A DNA stretch of 64,000 bases from the NCBI RefSeq assembly GCF_004361855.1, contig NZ_SNWQ01000024.1, forward strand, positions 40,831-104,830, written 5' to 3'. The stretch comes from Kribbella caucasensis. GTDB lineage: Bacteria > Actinomycetota > Actinomycetes > Propionibacteriales > Kribbellaceae. The notes under the pieces were generated by a model. The model saw nothing but the letters and a program-made list of their open reading frames with translations, had not been told where the DNA came from and did no database searches. Both the position numbers and the translations under genes were made by a program. Of this stretch, positions 46,607 through 54,186 are shown piece by piece (within the stretch, counting starts at the first letter, position 1; every line of letters starts with the position of its first letter).

Positions 46607-48883
46607 GTGCGTCCAGCCCAGCAGGAGGGTGTTCGCAGTCGCGCTCGGTCGATGATCGTGTTCCTCGGCGTGAGCGTGATGGCGGGTGCGCTGGCGGCCG
46701 GGCTCGCGATTCCCCTGGCCGGCTTGGGCGGATTCGTCACCGAGAAGGCCGCGGTGACGGTCCAGAGCCTGCCGCAGGACCTGAAGACAGAACCGCTCGC
46801 GGTGCGGAGCAAGCTGGTCGCCGCGGACGGCACCTGGATCGCCACCCTGTACGAGCAGAACCGCGTCCCGGTGAAACTGGACCAGATCAGCCCGATCATG
46901 CGCCGGGCGATCGTCGCGATCGAGGACTCGCGCTACTACGAGCACGGCGCACTGGATGCCCAGGGCACCTTGCGCGCGCTGATCCGCAACCAGACCGTGG
47001 GGTCGGTCCAGCAGGGTGGTTCGAGCATCACCCAGCAGTACGTGAAGATGAGCCTGATCGAGAAGGCGCGGACCGCCGAGGAACGGCTCGCGGCGACGGA
47101 GGTGTCCTATCAGCGCAAACTGGCCGAGCTCCGGTACGCCATCGCCGTGGAGAAGGAGTTCTCCAAGGACGAGATCCTGGAGAAGTACCTGAACCTGGCG
47201 AACTTCGGCGACGGCGCGTGGGGCGTACAGGCCGCCGCCCAGCACTACTTCAAGACGACGGCGGCCAAGCTGACCCTGCCGCAGGCCGCGCTGCTGGCCG
47301 GCCTGGTGAAGAATCCGACCGGCTACGACCCGACGAACAACCTGAAGCGGGCCAAGGACCGCCGGGACCTGGTGCTCCGCCGGATGCGGGAACTCAGCCT
47401 GATCACGACCAAGCAGGCCGCCGACGCGATCAAGACGCCGGTGATCGACCGGACGAAGATGCAGAAGGTCCCGAACGGCTGCGCCAACTCGCGCTACCCG
47501 TTCTACTGCGAGTACGTCGTTTCCAAGCTGCTGGACAACCCGGCCCTGGGCAAGACCCCCAAGGAGCGGGACCACTACCTGAAGACCGGCGGCCTGACGG
47601 TGCAGACCTCGATCGACCCGCGGATCCAGGCCGCCGCGCAGGCGTCGATCAACGAGCACAGCAGGTTCACGGACACCGCCAGCGCCGCCATCACGGTCGT
47701 CGAGCCCGGTACCGGCCTGGTGAAGGCGATGGTGCAGAGCAAACCGTATGGCGCCGGCAGGAACCACACGTACTACAACCACAACGTCGAGAAGTCGTAC
47801 GCCGGCGGGTACGGCGGATTCCAGAACGGCTCGACGATGAAGGCCTTCGTCCTCGCGGCCGCGATCCAGAAGGGCCTGCCACTGAACTACCGGATCAACT
47901 CACCCCAGCAGATCGACCTGAGCGGGAAGAAGTTCAGGACCTGCACGGGCTGGACCCGGGACCCGGACTACCGCCCGCAGAACTCGACCCGGGGTGGCAA
48001 CCTGACCATGATCGACGCGGCCCGGTACTCGACCAACACCTATTTCCTCCAGCTCTCCCAGCGAACCGGTCTCTGCGCGCCGGCCACGATCGCAGCCAAG
48101 CTGGGCATGTACAACGCACAGGCAATCGCGCCGCTCGACCAGGTCGTGTCGTTCACTCTTGGCGTCGGCTACGTGACGCCATTGATGCTGTCGAACGCGT
48201 ACGCGACCTTCGCGGCTCGCGGCAAGTACTGCCGGCCCACCGTCGTCACCGCAGTACAGGACAAGTCACGCAAGCCGATCAAGACGCCGGGCATCGGGTG
48301 CAAGCAGGCCCTCGCGCCGGAGGTGGCCGACGGAGTCAACCGCGTCCTCAGCGCCGTGATGGAACCCGGCGGCACCGGCGGACGACTCAACTTCGGCAAC
48401 TGGGACCTGGCCGGCAAGACCGGAACCATCCAGGACAACCGTGCCGTCTGGTACGCCGGCTACACCCCGAACCTGGCGGCGGCCGCCGTGGTCGCCGACG
48501 CGAACCTGCCGTACACGAACCTCATGTACGGCCACACCCTCGACGGCCAGGACATTTCGGATCCGACCGGCTCGGGCACCGCCGGGCCGCTGTGGCAGAC
48601 CGCGATGCGGAACGCCCTGAAGGGAATGCCGCTGCGGCGGTTCGTCCCGCCGACCACCAAGATCACGCGTGGCGACGTCAAGAACCTTCCGCCCGTGAGC
48701 GGCCTGAGCCCAGAGGACGCGGCCAACTCCCTACGGCAGGCAGGATTCGAGGTCACCGTGGCCGACAAGCGGGTGAGGTCATCCGAAGCTACCGGCACAG
48801 TCGCCTACACCGATCCCCGAACCAACGAGGGCGCCCCGCAAGGCTCACTGATCACCCTCTACCTCTCCAGGGGCTCGAACTAA
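46607..48883 (+). CDS. ponA: Class A penicillin-binding protein (transglycosylase/transpeptidase) with PASTA domain
   Basis: 758 residues: short cytoplasmic tail, membrane anchor at about 17-45, GT51 glycosyltransferase (EDSRYYEHGALD near 103, QGGSSITQQYVK near 135, EKEFSKDEILEKYLNLANFG). The penicillin-binding transpeptidase follows with active-site STMK (in QNGSTMKAF near 407), SxN triad STN near 473 and KTG in LAGKTGT near 605. A single C-terminal PASTA domain (SGLSPEDAANSLRQAGFEV) ends the protein. Polymerises and cross-links peptidoglycan outside the membrane. The GTG at 46607 is taken as start; an ATG at 46652 is the alternative. Confidence 0.92.
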   Translation: MRPAQQEGVRSRARSMIVFLGVSVMAGALAAGLAIPLAGLGGFVTEKAAVTVQSLPQDLKTEPLAVRSKLVAADGTWIATLYEQNRVPVKLDQISPIMRRAIVAIEDSRYYEHGALDAQGTLRALIRNQTVGSVQQGGSSITQQYVKMSLIEKARTAEERLAATEVSYQRKLAELRYAIAVEKEFSKDEILEKYLNLANFGDGAWGVQAAAQHYFKTTAAKLTLPQAALLAGLVKNPTGYDPTNNLKRAKDRRDLVLRRMRELSLITTKQAADAIKTPVIDRTKMQKVPNGCANSRYPFYCEYVVSKLLDNPALGKTPKERDHYLKTGGLTVQTSIDPRIQAAAQASINEHSRFTDTASAAITVVEPGTGLVKAMVQSKPYGAGRNHTYYNHNVEKSYAGGYGGFQNGSTMKAFVLAAAIQKGLPLNYRINSPQQIDLSGKKFRTCTGWTRDPDYRPQNSTRGGNLTMIDAARYSTNTYFLQLSQRTGLCAPATIAAKLGMYNAQAIAPLDQVVSFTLGVGYVTPLMLSNAYATFAARGKYCRPTVVTAVQDKSRKPIKTPGIGCKQALAPEVADGVNRVLSAVMEPGGTGGRLNFGNWDLAGKTGTIQDNRAVWYAGYTPNLAAAAVVADANLPYTNLMYGHTLDGQDISDPTGSGTAGPLWQTAMRNALKGMPLRRFVPPTTKITRGDVKNLPPVSGLSPEDAANSLRQAGFEVTVADKRVRSSEATGTVAYTDPRTNEGAPQGSLITLYLSRGSN

Positions 48884-48939
48884 GCAGCATGTTGTTTGAC
48901 CTGACTTTGTTTCCGATTGTGCGGAGCGGCCCCCGGCCA

Positions 48940-48968
48940 TTGACTCGATCCGGCGCCGTGGCTAGCCT
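48940..48968 (+). promoter_or_regulatory. Strong housekeeping-type promoter of the subtilase/radical SAM operon
   Basis: TTGACT at 48940-48945, a 17-base spacer and TAGCCT at 48963-48968, a near-ideal -35/-10 pair. Transcription would start near 48975, leaving a leader of about 36 bases with a GGGGGGAG ribosome binding site before the ATG at 49011. One of the best promoters in the window. Confidence 0.75.
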
Positions 48969-49010
48969 CCAAAATGGGGGAATTGCCATTTCTTTGGGGG
49001 GAGCATTGTC

Positions 49011-50828
49011 ATGCCACCGGCAACGAAGAAAACCAGCAAGAAAGCCACCGCCAAGCGCACTCGGAGCGGTGCGCCCGGAGCGGCCGAGAAGATCGCGAAG
49101 GACGCCGAAGGATTGCCCCGGCTGATCTACGCGCAGGCATCGCCGGTCTCCGTCGGTGGCCGCTCGATGTTCGAAATGGGGTCGGTCACTGCCGACACCG
49201 CGACCGCGGTGATGTCCGAGCCTGAGGTGGTGATCGCCGCGGCGAGCCGGCTGCAGACAGCCGGCTTCCAGATCCTGCAGATGTCCTCGACCACGATCAA
49301 CATCGCCGGTCCCGCGGATCTCTTCCGCAGCGCCTTCGAATGCAACCTGGTCAGTGAGGATCGGCCGGTCATCAAGGAGCAGGCTCGCGAGGACGTCGCC
49401 CAGTTCGTCGAGTGTCCCGACACCGACCTGCCCGGACTCATCGACACGGCCGGAACCGCCTTCGCGGAGCTGATCGAAGGTGTGGCCCTCGAGGAGCCCC
49501 GGTACTTCATGGCCGCGAACCAGTTCCCGCCTCCGGTCAAGTACTGGCATCTGGACGTTCCCGGCGACGTGTCACTCGGCTGCAACGCCGACAAGGCCCA
49601 TCGCGGTGGTTCCACCGGCCGCGGCATCAAGGTGGTGATGTGCGACAGCGGGCATTTCGCCCATCCGTACTTCGGTGCGCGCGGCTACCGGGTCGGTCCG
49701 GTCGTCCTCGGACCTGGCGCGGCGAATCCGGCGGCTGACGAGAGCGGGCACGGTACCGCCGAATCGGCGAACATTTTCGCGGTCGCCCCGGACGTCGATT
49801 TCACGATGGTGAAGATGAGCTTCGTCAACTCGATCGGCTCTTTCAACGCCGCCGTCGCCTTGGCCCCGCACGTCATTTCCTGTTCCTGGGGTTCGAGCAA
49901 GCGGAATCCGCCGCTCAGTGCGGCCGACAACGCCCTTGCCGCCTCGATCGCGGCGGCCGTCGCAGGCGGAATTGTGGTGGTCTTCTCGGCCGGCAACGGG
50001 CACTTCGGATTCCCTGGCCAGCATCCGGATGTGATTTCGGCCGGCGGTGTCTTCCTGGAATCCGATGGCGCGATGCAGGCCTCCGACTACTCCAGCGGGT
50101 TCGCCAGTGCGATCTACATCGGGCGTAATGTGCCGGACCTCTCCGGTCTCGTCGGTATGCGGCCACGCGCGGCGTACATCATGCTGCCTGTGGAACCCGG
50201 CGACCAGATCGATGTCGGCCTCGGCAACGGCCAGGCGCACCCCGACGGCGACGAGACTGCCGCCAACGATGGCTGGGCTGCGATCAGTGGGACTTCGGCG
50301 GCCGCGCCCCAACTCGCCGGGGCGGCAGCCCTTGTCCGGCAGGCCTGCCCGCGGCTCACCCCCGCTGAGGTTCGCGATGTGCTCATGTCCTCGGCGCGTG
50401 ACGTCACGGCCGGTACCTGCTTCGTCCAGCCAGACATGGGCCATGCCGCCGTTGCCGGCCCAGACCTGGCAACTGGGGCCGGCCTGATGGATGTGGCCCG
50501 GGCAGTGATGTTCGCGAAGCTGCGCTGCATTCGCCAGCCGATCACCCCGATCACCCCGATCTCTCCGATCACCCCGGTCCGGCCCGTCACTCCGGTGACG
50601 CCGATCGTGCCGATCAGCCCGGTTCTTCCGATCACCCCGATCAGGCCGGTCACCCCGATCACGCCCATCACCCCGGTACTGCCGATCACCCCGATCCGGC
50701 CGGCGCCGATCACGCCCGCCGGCCAGGTCGCTGAGCCGCCACAGGCCGAAGGGCTACCGCTCACCGACGACGATGTGGCCGCGCTGGAGCAGATCATCCG
50801 CACCACGGGCGACGACCTCGACCTGTGA
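49011..50828 (+). CDS. Subtilisin-like (S8) protease with prodomain-like N-terminus and proline-triplet tail
   Basis: 605 residues without a signal peptide. A Lys/Arg/Thr-rich start (1-25), then an N-terminal domain (about 30-170) resembling protease prodomains (ASRLQTAGFQILQ, INIAGPADLFRSAF). The S8 catalytic domain has an intact triad: D212 in VMCDSGHF, H247 in ESGHGTAES, S429 in ISGTSAAAPQ, with oxyanion N329 in FSAGNG. A tail follows with 18 consecutive Pro-x-x triplets (P510 to 563) and an acidic end. First of four genes joined by 4-base overlaps with a radical SAM enzyme, a prodomain-like protein and an oxygenase. It may mature a peptide product or be itself the modified protein. Not a typical secreted subtilase. 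Confidence 0.87.
   Translation: MPPATKKTSKKATAKRTRSGAPGAAEKIAKDAEGLPRLIYAQASPVSVGGRSMFEMGSVTADTATAVMSEPEVVIAAASRLQTAGFQILQMSSTTINIAGPADLFRSAFECNLVSEDRPVIKEQAREDVAQFVECPDTDLPGLIDTAGTAFAELIEGVALEEPRYFMAANQFPPPVKYWHLDVPGDVSLGCNADKAHRGGSTGRGIKVVMCDSGHFAHPYFGARGYRVGPVVLGPGAANPAADESGHGTAESANIFAVAPDVDFTMVKMSFVNSIGSFNAAVALAPHVISCSWGSSKRNPPLSAADNALAASIAAAVAGGIVVVFSAGNGHFGFPGQHPDVISAGGVFLESDGAMQASDYSSGFASAIYIGRNVPDLSGLVGMRPRAAYIMLPVEPGDQIDVGLGNGQAHPDGDETAANDGWAAISGTSAAAPQLAGAAALVRQACPRLTPAEVRDVLMSSARDVTAGTCFVQPDMGHAAVAGPDLATGAGLMDVARAVMFAKLRCIRQPITPITPISPITPVRPVTPVTPIVPISPVLPITPIRPVTPITPITPVLPITPIRPAPITPAGQVAEPPQAEGLPLTDDDVAALEQIIRTTGDDLDL
50538..50699 (+). repeat. Proline-triplet coding repeat in the subtilase gene
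   Basis: Eighteen consecutive 9-base units built on CCGATCACC encode Pro-(Ile/Val)-x triplets, with x being Thr, Ser, Arg, Val or Leu, so that every third residue is proline. Such a tract would form a polyproline-II-like rod. Third codon positions vary, so the repeat is kept at the protein level. Confidence 0.85.
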
Positions 50829-52705
50829 CCCCGACGGCGGGCAGGCCGATGCGAACCCTGTTGGTGAGCATGCCCTGGCATGCACTCGACCGTCCCTCGC
50901 TCGGGCTGAGTCTGCTCAAGGCCGGGCTCGAGCGAGGTGGCCACCGGTGCGAGGTGCGCTATCTCGGCTTCGACTTCGCGGACGCCATCGGGCTGGACGA
51001 CTACCTGTGGGTGCACGGCGAGCTGCCGTACGTGGCCTTTGCCGGCGACTGGCTGTTCACTGAGTCCTTGTACGGCGCCCGCCCGGCACTCGACCACGAG
51101 TACCTACGGACCGTCCTGCGCAAAGAGTGGCAGCGTCCCGAGGCCGACATCGAGCGGTTGCTGCGGATCCGGCACCGGGTCGAGCCGTTCCTCGCGCACT
51201 GCGCAACGCTGCCCTGGGGTGAGTACGACCTCGTCGGCTTCACCTCGACGTTCGAGCAGAACCTCGCCTCGCTGAGCCTGGCCCAGCGGGTCAAACGGGA
51301 TCACCCGGAGGTTCTGATCGCGTTCGGTGGTGCGAACTGGGAGGCCGAGATGGGCCAGGCCCTGCACCGCCGTTTCGGATTCGTCGATCTGGTGGCCAGC
51401 GGCGAGGCGGACGTCTCCTTCCCGGCGCTGGTCGACGCGCTGGCGGATGGGCGAGATCCGCAGGACGTACCGGGCCTGGTCGTGCGCGACGCGAACGGGT
51501 CCACCGTCCCCACCGCGGAGCAAGCGATGGTGGGTGATCTCGACGCACTCCCCGTTCCTCACTACGCCGACTATCTCGACCAGTTGCAGGCAAGCCCTTC
51601 CTCGATCGACGTGCTGCCGACTCTGTTGCTCGAGTCTTCCCGGGGCTGCTGGTGGGGAGCCAAGCACCACTGCACGTTCTGCGGGCTGAATGGTGGCTCG
51701 ATGGCTTACCGCAGCAAGTCTGCGGACCGGGTGCTGATGGAGATCGAGTCTCTTCGCGCCCAGGGGGCCGGGGCGGTCGCGGTGGTGGACAACATCTTGG
51801 ACATGCACTACTTCCGAACCGTGCTGCCGGCGCTGGCCGAGCGCGGTATGCCACTCGACCTCTTCTATGAGGTGAAAGCGAATCTGACCCGCGAGCAGAT
51901 CCAGCTCCTCGCCCGGGCGGGCGTCCGGCACATCCAGCCCGGGATCGAGAGCCTCAGCGACGCCGTACTGGGGCTGATGCGCAAAGGTACGACCGCACTG
52001 CAGAACATCCAGCTGCTCAAGTGGTGCGCCGAGTACGGCGTGGTGCCGGAGTGGAACTTCCTGTACGGCTTCCCCGGAGAGGACCCGGCTGAGTACGCGC
52101 GAATGGCCGAGCTGGTCGACTCGATCCGGCATCTGCCGCCACCGACCGGCCACGGGCCACTGCGGCTGGACAGGTTCAGCCCGTACCACGAAGACCCGGC
52201 CGGTTTCGGCATTACCGACGTCCGCCCGTTCGCACCGTACAAGTACCTCTACCAGGTCGACCCGGACCAGCTGATGCAGATCGCCTACTACTTCGAATTC
52301 GGCTACGCCGATCGACGCAGCCTCGACTACGTGGCACCAGTGCTTCAGCGGATCGGTGCCTGGTCGGAAGCAGGCCTTGGAGAATCGCTGACGGTAAGTC
52401 GGCAACAGGACGGCTCGGCCGTCGTACTCGACAGCCGGGGCGGGTCGGTACGCGGGCATTCGCTCGAGCCCTGGCAGGCCGACCTGCTCGACAGCATGGA
52501 CGCCGTGACGTCGGAGAAGGCGGTGTTCCGGCACGCCGCAGCCGCCGGAATAGCCGAGGACCAAGCGGCTGGATTCCTGGCAGCCTGCCACGAGTTGCGC
52601 ATTGCGTTGCAGGTCGGCGACCGTTGGCTCGGACTCCCGGTGCACAATCCGCCCAGGTGGGATGATCTGTCTGTACCGCGTCGCCGCCTGGAGATGACCC
52701 GATGA
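50825..52705 (+). CDS. B12-binding radical SAM enzyme, RiPP-maturation C-methyltransferase type
   Basis: 626 residues. An N-terminal cobalamin-binding-like domain (about 8-200: RTLLVSMPWHALDRPSLGL, YDLVGFTSTFEQNLASL, FGGANWEAEMG) is followed by a radical SAM core with C275, C283 and C286 in CWWGAKHHCTFCGLNG. This motif is characteristic of RiPP-maturation radical SAM C-methyltransferases rather than the usual CxxxCxxC. Further core motifs are VVDNILDMHYF, HIQPGIESLSD and WNFLYGFPGED. The C-terminal 150 residues are a family-specific domain. GTG start overlaps the subtilase stop as GTGA. Likely methylates unactivated carbons of a peptide or protein made in this operon; the target is unknown. 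Confidence 0.88.
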   Translation: MTPTAGRPMRTLLVSMPWHALDRPSLGLSLLKAGLERGGHRCEVRYLGFDFADAIGLDDYLWVHGELPYVAFAGDWLFTESLYGARPALDHEYLRTVLRKEWQRPEADIERLLRIRHRVEPFLAHCATLPWGEYDLVGFTSTFEQNLASLSLAQRVKRDHPEVLIAFGGANWEAEMGQALHRRFGFVDLVASGEADVSFPALVDALADGRDPQDVPGLVVRDANGSTVPTAEQAMVGDLDALPVPHYADYLDQLQASPSSIDVLPTLLLESSRGCWWGAKHHCTFCGLNGGSMAYRSKSADRVLMEIESLRAQGAGAVAVVDNILDMHYFRTVLPALAERGMPLDLFYEVKANLTREQIQLLARAGVRHIQPGIESLSDAVLGLMRKGTTALQNIQLLKWCAEYGVVPEWNFLYGFPGEDPAEYARMAELVDSIRHLPPPTGHGPLRLDRFSPYHEDPAGFGITDVRPFAPYKYLYQVDPDQLMQIAYYFEFGYADRRSLDYVAPVLQRIGAWSEAGLGESLTVSRQQDGSAVVLDSRGGSVRGHSLEPWQADLLDSMDAVTSEKAVFRHAAAAGIAEDQAAGFLAACHELRIALQVGDRWLGLPVHNPPRWDDLSVPRRRLEMTR

Positions 52706-53037
52706 CCGAGGAACAGCAGTCCGCGCAGGTCGTGCTCCGCCACGGCCCGTCGGTTGGGACTGATGAGGTGCGGGCCGCCGAGGCCCCGCCGCCGGCCGAG
52801 GTCGCGGACCAGGTGGCGAGCTGGTTTCAGGCGAAGGGCTTCGACACCGGCCCGATCGTCGGGATCTCATTCGCCATCAGCGGTCCCGCGTCGCTGTTCG
52901 AGCTGGTCTTCGGCACCACGCCGGCGTTGGGGAGGTCATTGGAGCTGCCGCTGACCACCCTTGCCGACGACGTGGTCGAGCACGTGGACGCCGTCATCGT
53001 CCCACCCCCGCCGGACTTCGGGCCTGGTAACCCGTGA
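52702..53037 (+). CDS. Small prodomain-like protein, candidate substrate or chaperone
   Basis: 111 residues, no export signal. Residues about 33-77 (EVADQVASWFQAKGFDTGPI, then FAISGPASLFELVFG) line up with the N-terminal domain of the subtilase two genes upstream (VVIAAASRLQTAGFQILQMS, INIAGPADLFRSAF), and the match continues in pattern to a closing P..F. It is thus a free-standing version of the protease's prodomain. It ends in a Pro/Gly-rich tail, VPPPPDFGPGNP. It overlaps both neighbours by ATGA and GTGA. It could be a leader-plus-core RiPP precursor, a protease inhibitor/chaperone, or a recognition subunit. Confidence 0.8.
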   Translation: MTEEQQSAQVVLRHGPSVGTDEVRAAEAPPPAEVADQVASWFQAKGFDTGPIVGISFAISGPASLFELVFGTTPALGRSLELPLTTLADDVVEHVDAVIVPPPPDFGPGNP

Positions 53038-53720
53038 CAGCACTCGACACCGCCGAGCTGGATCAGAGGAGGCGGTTGTCCCGCGTACGCGAACGATTGG
53101 CCACCAGCAGACTTGTGCGCGGAGGAGGTCTGCTCCGGTTGCGGATGCTCGATGGCGGCCAATTGGGCGGGCTTGTCGCGGACGCCCTTGCGTCGCATGC
53201 GAACGCCACCGAGTCGAGGGTGCAGTCCTCGGAGTCACGAGGTCGTGGCGACCCGGACCGATGGCTCGAGTCCGCACCCGGTGGTCAGGTGCTGAATGAC
53301 TTCGTCAGCTCGGTCGACATGGCCGGCGCACTCCACGCGCTGACCGGAGTGGACTGGACGCCGGCAGGTCCGGGTAGTTGGTCCTACTACCGATCCGAGG
53401 GGCATCATCTCGGAATCCACCGTGACGTCGCCGTTTGCGACCTCGCGGTGATCACCTGCGTGTTGGACGAAGGTCGCAGTGGTATGTCGGGGCTGCTCCG
53501 GGTGTGGCCGACAAGGAGCCGCGCGACACCGGACGAGCTGAGGCGGTCAGCGCACGGTCATGTCGACCTCCATGTCTCGGCCGGCGACACAGTGGTGCTC
53601 CTTGGCGGCCTGCTACCGCACTGCGTGTTGCCGTTGACCGTCGGCCACCTTCGCATCGTGGCGCCAATCTGCTACCAGCCTCGAGCTCTGGCGACCGAGA
53701 GCAGGGCGCTCAGTCGGTGA
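53034..53720 (+). CDS. 2-Oxoglutarate/Fe(II)-dependent oxygenase-like protein
   Basis: 228 residues with a double-stranded beta-helix pattern in the second half. Iron ligands are H129 and D131 in GIHRDVAVCDL and H196 in GGLLPHCVLP, with R207 in HLRIVAP as the likely 2-oxoglutarate anchor. The N-terminal 100 residues are helical. GTG start overlaps the stop of the prodomain-like gene. As the last gene of the operon it probably hydroxylates or otherwise oxidises a side chain of the product; proline-rich tails of the first and third proteins are obvious candidates (inference). Its 3' end overlaps the convergent PPOX gene by 11 bases. Confidence 0.78.
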   Translation: MTALDTAELDQRRRLSRVRERLATSRLVRGGGLLRLRMLDGGQLGGLVADALASHANATESRVQSSESRGRGDPDRWLESAPGGQVLNDFVSSVDMAGALHALTGVDWTPAGPGSWSYYRSEGHHLGIHRDVAVCDLAVITCVLDEGRSGMSGLLRVWPTRSRATPDELRRSAHGHVDLHVSAGDTVVLLGGLLPHCVLPLTVGHLRIVAPICYQPRALATESRALSR

Positions 53721-54186
53721 AGGTGAACCTGGTCGCGTCCTTGGGGAACGACGACCAGGCGATCACCCGTCGTGGGTGCAGCACCCCCGGCTCGGAGTAC
53801 GAGCTTGCGTCGTACTGCATCCCGTACTCGGCGTACTTCTCGTTCGCGTGATCGGCCAGCCGCTGCGCCAGCTCCGGCGACGGCTTGGTCACGCGGACCT
53901 CGCCCTCGACCACCACGACCTTCCACGGATCGGGAAGGTGGACCGTCACGTGTGGATCCGCCCGAACCATCCGCACGTGGACGGTCTCCGGGCTGCCGCC
54001 GTAGTACAGCAGGTCGTCGATCCACAAGCCGTCCACCGGCACCAGGTGGGGACTGCCGTTCGCCCGGTTCGTCGCCAGCCAGTACTGCTTGGCCTCCGTC
54101 AGCTGGGCGCGCACGCTCTCCCAGCTCAGTGTCTTCGTCGTCCGCCCGTACCCCTCAGGCAGCACCAGCTTCTCCTTGGTCGGCAT
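53710..54186 (-). CDS. Pyridoxamine 5'-phosphate oxidase-like (PPOX/F420-type) flavin protein
   Basis: 158 residues with the split-barrel pattern: YWLATNRANGSPHLVPVDGL near 33, then LLYYGGSPETVHVRMVRADP and VTVHLPDPWKVVVVEGEVRV. PPOX-fold proteins bind FMN or F420; this one lacks the PNP-oxidase substrate loop and is more like deazaflavin or heme/stress-related members. ATG at 54186 with GAGGAGG upstream. Its start lies within the last 32 bases of the MFS gene on the same strand, so they share a transcript. Confidence 0.82.
   Translation of the reverse strand: MPTKEKLVLPEGYGRTTKTLSWESVRAQLTEAKQYWLATNRANGSPHLVPVDGLWIDDLLYYGGSPETVHVRMVRADPHVTVHLPDPWKVVVVEGEVRVTKPSPELAQRLADHANEKYAEYGMQYDASSYSEPGVLHPRRVIAWSSFPKDATRFTFTD

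Noticed and set aside
46522..49125. 867-codon plus-strand frame overlapping the penicillin-binding protein gene
   Set aside because: Shifted frame of ponA with Arg/Gly/Pro-rich translation; the real frame has all catalytic motifs.
50538..50699. Possible CRISPR-like array of short repeats
   Set aside because: The 9-base units have no spacers and lie in frame in a coding sequence; they encode proline triplets.
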